In this document: positions 61,178 to 64,000 of the stretch, piece by piece
Numbering within the stretch: position 1 is the stretch's first letter
How the letters are laid out: each line of letters starts with the position of its first letter
DNA from: Saccharopolyspora rhizosphaerae
GTDB lineage: Bacteria; Actinomycetota; Actinomycetes; Mycobacteriales; Pseudonocardiaceae
DNA length: 64,000 nucleotides
Assembly (NCBI RefSeq): GCF_003931915.1
Contig: NZ_RSAA01000019.1
Span: 1 to 64,000, forward strand
Reading direction: 5' to 3'
The notes under the pieces: generated by a model
What the model was told of the DNA's origin: nothing
What the model saw: only the letters and a program-made list of their open reading frames with translations
Databases searched by the model: none
Position numbers and translations under genes: made by a program

Positions 61178-62200
61178 TCAGAGCGCGTAGAAGTCGGGGC
61201 GCTCGCGGAGGTCGACCTCGGCCCTGGTCCCGGTGCTCTGGGCCTGCACGCCGGCTTCGCAGGCGGCGGCCGCGGCGTAGCCGTCCCAGGTCGAGGCCGC
61301 GTTCGGGTCGGTGCGGCCCTGGTGGGCCGCGTCAGCCCAGCGCTGGAACTCGCGGTCGAAGGCGTCGCCGAAGCGGTCCCGGAAGTCGTCGCTGATCGTG
61401 CCGCCCCAGCCGCCGGAGCGGTGCACCAGCGGTCCGCCGTCAGCGCCGACGAGCGCGGTGCCCCGCTCACCGACGGCCTCGCAGCGGACTTGGTAGCCGA
61501 AGCCGCAGTTGACGAAGATCTCGACGTCGACCAGTGCGCCCGAGCTCGTCTCGAAGGTCACCAGCTGCGGGTCCAGCAGCCCCTCCGGGGAGCCGGAGCT
61601 CGACCTCGGCGCCCGGACGGTGACCGCCTCGATCTCGCTGCCGAGCAACCAGCGCGCGGTGTCGAACTCGTGCACCACCGAGTCGTAGATCATCATCTCG
61701 CTGGTGAAGCCCGGCGGTGTCGAGGCGTTGCGGTGCACGCAGTGCAGCATCAGCGGTGCGCCCAGGTCGCCCACGTCGAGCAGGCGCTTGAGCTCGGCGA
61801 ACTCGGCGTCGAAGCGACGCATGAAGCCGACCTGCACCAGGTGCTTCCCGCGGGCTTCCTCGGCTTCCACCACGCGCAGCGAGGACTTGGCGTCCGGCGT
61901 CAGCGGCTTCTCGCACAGCACCGGCAGACCGCGCTCGATGGCGGCGAGCAGCAGCGGCTCGTGCACGGAGCCGGGCGAGGCGATCACCACGGCGTCCACA
62001 GTGGAATCGTCGATCACCTCGTGGGCCTCGGCCGTGCCGCGGGCGCCGCAGCTGCCCGCGACCTGCTGCGCGCGGTCGAGGTCGGGATCGGCGACCACGG
62101 CGAGCCGCGCCCCGCTGATGCGTTCGCGGATCCGCAGCGCGTGATCGGCACCCATCCGGCCCGCGCCGATGAGACCGACGCGGAGTTGCTGTTCCTGCAA
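61178..62200 (-). CDS. Gfo/Idh/MocA-family dehydrogenase (inositol 2-dehydrogenase-like)
   Basis: The 340-residue protein has the NAD motif VGLIGAGRMGADHALRIRER near the N-terminus. The catalytic motif LPVLCEKPLTPDAKSSLRVV (Glu-Lys-Pro) comes next, then VGFMRRFDAEFAELKRLLDV and MIYDSVVHEFDTARWLLGSE with the Asp/His pair of inositol dehydrogenases. The preferred start is TTG 62200, with GGAAGGG upstream and 26 bp after the isomerase gene's stop; the longer frame to 62308 would overlap that gene. It oxidises a polyol or sugar, plausibly myo-inositol, but the family is broad. It is the last gene of the operon. Confidence 0.88.
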   Translation of the reverse strand: MQEQQLRVGLIGAGRMGADHALRIRERISGARLAVVADPDLDRAQQVAGSCGARGTAEAHEVIDDSTVDAVVIASPGSVHEPLLLAAIERGLPVLCEKPLTPDAKSSLRVVEAEEARGKHLVQVGFMRRFDAEFAELKRLLDVGDLGAPLMLHCVHRNASTPPGFTSEMMIYDSVVHEFDTARWLLGSEIEAVTVRAPRSSSGSPEGLLDPQLVTFETSSGALVDVEIFVNCGFGYQVRCEAVGERGTALVGADGGPLVHRSGGWGGTISDDFRDRFGDAFDREFQRWADAAHQGRTDPNAASTWDGYAAAAACEAGVQAQSTGTRAEVDLRERPDFYAL

Positions 62201-62226
62201 AGGGGTTTCCCTTCCTGTGATGACGG

Positions 62227-63093
62227 TCAGCGCTTGAGCTCGCGGGTGATCCGGTCGAGCATGTACGTCGACGACTCCACGGCGCGGTCCTCCCACGCGA
62301 ACACGCACGCGGTGGCGATGCCGTCGAAGTCCCTCTCGCGCAAGGTGGAGAAGAACGCGTCCCAGTCGACCTCTCCCTGGCCGATGTCGAGGTGCTGGTG
62401 GATGCGCGCCGGCGTCCCCGGCGGGTTGAGGATGTAGCGCAACCCGGACGACGCCTTGTGGTTGAACGTGTCGGCGATGTGCACGTGCGCCAGCTTGTCG
62501 CCGGCGTAGTGCAACATCGAGCGGATGTCCGCACCGGCGTCCTCCCCGGAGAGGTGGAAGGTGTGCGGTGCGCAGTACAGGTAGTTCACCCAGGGCTTGT
62601 TGATGGCCCGCACCAGGTCGACCGCGGGGGCGTTGACCTCGCAGAAGTCATCGGGGTGGGCCTCCAGGTTCAACGCGATGCCCTCGCGTTCGAACACCGG
62701 CAGCAGCTCCTCCAACGACCGCCAGAACGCCGCCTCGCTCTCGGAGGGACGTTCTGGGCGGCCGTTGAACTCGGAGTTCATCTGGGTGCAGCCGAGCTCG
62801 GCGGTCACTTCGATCATGCGCTTCCAGTAGCGCACCGCCGCCTGCCGCTCGGCCTCGTCCGGTCCCGCCCAGCGGTAGAGCGGCAGCACGCTGGCCAGCT
62901 CCACACCGGTCTCGCGGAGCGCCGACCTGAGCTCGGCGACCCGCTCGTCGTCCGCGCGCGGGTGCACGAAGAAGGGCATGAAGTCGTCGCGCGGTGAGAG
63001 CTCGATGTGCTCGTACCCGATGTCGGCGACTGTGCGCACCGCTTCCCGGATCGGGAGGCCGCGGAACATGTGCGGATCGATGGCGATCTTCAT
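62227..63093 (-). CDS. Sugar phosphate isomerase/epimerase family TIM-barrel protein (IolE/IolI-like)
   Basis: The 288-residue protein is an AP-endonuclease-2-fold barrel with the metal-binding residues spread in strands: YEHIELSPRDDFMPF, CTQMNSEFNGRPERP, IALNLEAHPDDFCEVN (Glu/His), KLAHVHIADTFNHK (His) and IHQHLDIGQGEVDWDAFF. Members act as inosose dehydratase (IolE), inosose isomerase (IolI) or sugar epimerases. The start has GAGGACTCCCC upstream. It is the middle gene between the sugar porter (18 bp) and the dehydrogenase (26 bp), which supports a polyol pathway. Confidence 0.88.
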   Translation of the reverse strand: MKIAIDPHMFRGLPIREAVRTVADIGYEHIELSPRDDFMPFFVHPRADDERVAELRSALRETGVELASVLPLYRWAGPDEAERQAAVRYWKRMIEVTAELGCTQMNSEFNGRPERPSESEAAFWRSLEELLPVFEREGIALNLEAHPDDFCEVNAPAVDLVRAINKPWVNYLYCAPHTFHLSGEDAGADIRSMLHYAGDKLAHVHIADTFNHKASSGLRYILNPPGTPARIHQHLDIGQGEVDWDAFFSTLRERDFDGIATACVFAWEDRAVESSTYMLDRITRELKR

Positions 63094-63111
63094 GGGGAGT
63101 CCTCAGGGGGT

Positions 63112-64000
63112 TCAGGAGTAGCGGGCGTGCAACTCGGTTTCCAGGTTCTCCAAGGACTTCCCGCGGGTCTCCGGCACGAACTTCGCCACGAAGGCGCACG
63201 CCAGCACACCGACCGCGACGAACACCAGGAACGTGGTCGCGATGCCCAGCGCGTCCTCCAGGATCGGGAAGGTCAGGCCCACCGCGAAGTTCGCCACCCA
63301 CAGCGTGAGGCTGGCCAGGCCGAAGGCGAAACCCCGCATCCGCAACGGGAAGATCTCCGAGAGCATCAGCCAGGTGACCGGAGAGGTAGCGCCTTGCTGG
63401 AACGCCAGGAAGGTCACCGTCAGCGCCAGCACGAGCACGCCGCGCAGCAGGCTTTCGGGCACCGTCATCGACACCAGTGCGACCAGCAGCAGGGAGGTCG
63501 CCGTTCCGGCCGTGCCGACCAGCAGCATCGGCCTGCGGTTGACCTTGCCGAGCAGGTAGATGCCCACGAAGGTGGCCAGCACCGAGATGACGCCGTTGGC
63601 GATGTTGGCCACGATGGCACCGTTCGCCGAGAAGCCCGAGGTCTCCAAGATCTGCGTGCCGTAGTACATGATCGTGTTCACGCCGCTGACCTGCTGGACG
63701 ACCGCGATGCCGATGCCGACCACCATCAGCCGCCGGATCCACGGCACCTTCAGGTCGGCCCAGCCCCCGGCGCGCTGCTGCGCGTCCTGCTCGGCCAGCC
63801 GCTCCACCTCGGCGAGCTCGCTCTCGGCGCGCTGGGCGGTGCGCACCTGCCGCAGCACCTCCAGCGCCTCGCCCATCCGTCCGCGGGAGGCGAGCCAGCG
63901 CGGGCTCTCCGGCATCACCAGCATCCCGAGCCACAGCACCACGGCGGGCAGCGTGGCGATCACCAGCATGTAGCGCCAGACGTGCGCGGCCTCGCCGAGC
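63112..64000 (-). CDS. Sugar porter family MFS transporter (IolT-like), cut by window end
   Basis: The last 296 residues of an SP-family proton symporter are visible; the N-terminal part lies beyond the window. Signatures are LVMPESPRWLASRGR (end of helix 6), AVVQQVSGVNTIMYYGTQIL in helix 7, TWLMLSEIFPLRMRGFAFGL in helix 10 and KFVPETRGKSLENLE at the C-terminus. These fit hexose or inositol importers. With the downstream isomerase and Gfo/Idh/MocA dehydrogenase it forms an uptake-and-oxidation operon read leftward. Confidence 0.92.
   Translation of the reverse strand, partial: LGEAAHVWRYMLVIATLPAVVLWLGMLVMPESPRWLASRGRMGEALEVLRQVRTAQRAESELAEVERLAEQDAQQRAGGWADLKVPWIRRLMVVGIGIAVVQQVSGVNTIMYYGTQILETSGFSANGAIVANIANGVISVLATFVGIYLLGKVNRRPMLLVGTAGTATSLLLVALVSMTVPESLLRGVLVLALTVTFLAFQQGATSPVTWLMLSEIFPLRMRGFAFGLASLTLWVANFAVGLTFPILEDALGIATTFLVFVAVGVLACAFVAKFVPETRGKSLENLETELHARYS

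Overview
This window looks like chromosomal DNA of a high-GC actinomycete, most likely of the Pseudonocardiaceae (Saccharopolyspora or Amycolatopsis type; this placement is inference). The evidence is the very high GC at third codon positions, frequent GTG/TTG starts behind GGAGG-type ribosome sites, an mce-operon remnant, GvpY/GvpZ-like proteins, a PopR/ClgR-like Clp regulator and many AMP-ligase, TetR and GntR genes. I found no rRNA, tRNA, insertion sequence, integrase or CRISPR array. The window is an accessory catabolic region built from small operons, each with its own regulator, separated by repeat-rich spacers.

Layout. 0-5 kb: an AMP-ligase gene (cut by the window edge) downstream of a GAF-LuxR regulator, then a Tat-exported molybdenum hydroxylase (large plus 2Fe-2S subunit). 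5-10.4 kb: a YdeP-type molybdopterin oxidoreductase, a PdxA2-like dehydrogenase behind three matching operator dyads, and an ARMT1/DUF89 protein. 10.8-14.1 kb: a divergent cluster with an 11-mer-repeat (LEA-like) protein and GvpY/GvpZ-like proteins, but no gas-vesicle structural gene. 14.2-21.5 kb: an enoyl-CoA hydratase pseudogene, a secreted lipase, two divergent MHS transporters and an acyl-CoA ligase. 22.3-28 kb: a two-gene ClpP operon whose second subunit lacks the catalytic serine, a convergent XRE regulator ending in LLAA, YdcF, an HtrA-like protease and a TPR protein.

28.6-34.7 kb: six genes (dual Lrp, deacetylase/amidohydrolase, MHS transporter, SDR, ketopantoate-reductase-like, M20 peptidase) in which every junction is a 4-nt stop/start overlap. 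It looks like an uncharacterised catabolic operon. 34.9-43 kb: a TetR-centred group (two MpaB/DUF2236 proteins, FadD, acyl-CoA dehydrogenase, TetR) whose promoters share the box TGTTGAC-N5-GTCAACA, with an eroded mce operon in the middle (a YrbE permease frameshifted by a 5-bp duplication and fused to the tail of an Mce protein). 43-47.4 kb: a HAD/TetR divergon and a GntR / four-carbon acid-sugar kinase / 3-hydroxyacid dehydrogenase operon that could work with the distant PdxA2. 47.7-54.6 kb: a secreted GH65 trehalase-like enzyme, a StyA-like monooxygenase and a phenol-hydroxylase-type monooxygenase. 54.7-60.6 kb: homoprotocatechuate meta-cleavage genes (HpaD, HpaE, a DapA-like aldolase, an HpaG/RraA fusion) under a divergent GntR. 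61-64 kb: an inositol-type operon (dehydrogenase, isomerase, sugar porter cut by the window end).

Spacers hold at least two families of dispersed palindromes. One has the core GAACTTCGCGCGAAGTTC, sometimes inside a unit of about 85 bp. The other is GATCAC-N4-GTGATC. There are also a 19-bp minisatellite and several long perfect hairpins between convergent genes. The strongest candidates for new biology are the ClpP/inactive ClpP pair with a regulator carrying an apparent degradation tail, the six-gene overlapping operon, and the TetR regulon with paired MpaB oxygenases around a dying mce locus.
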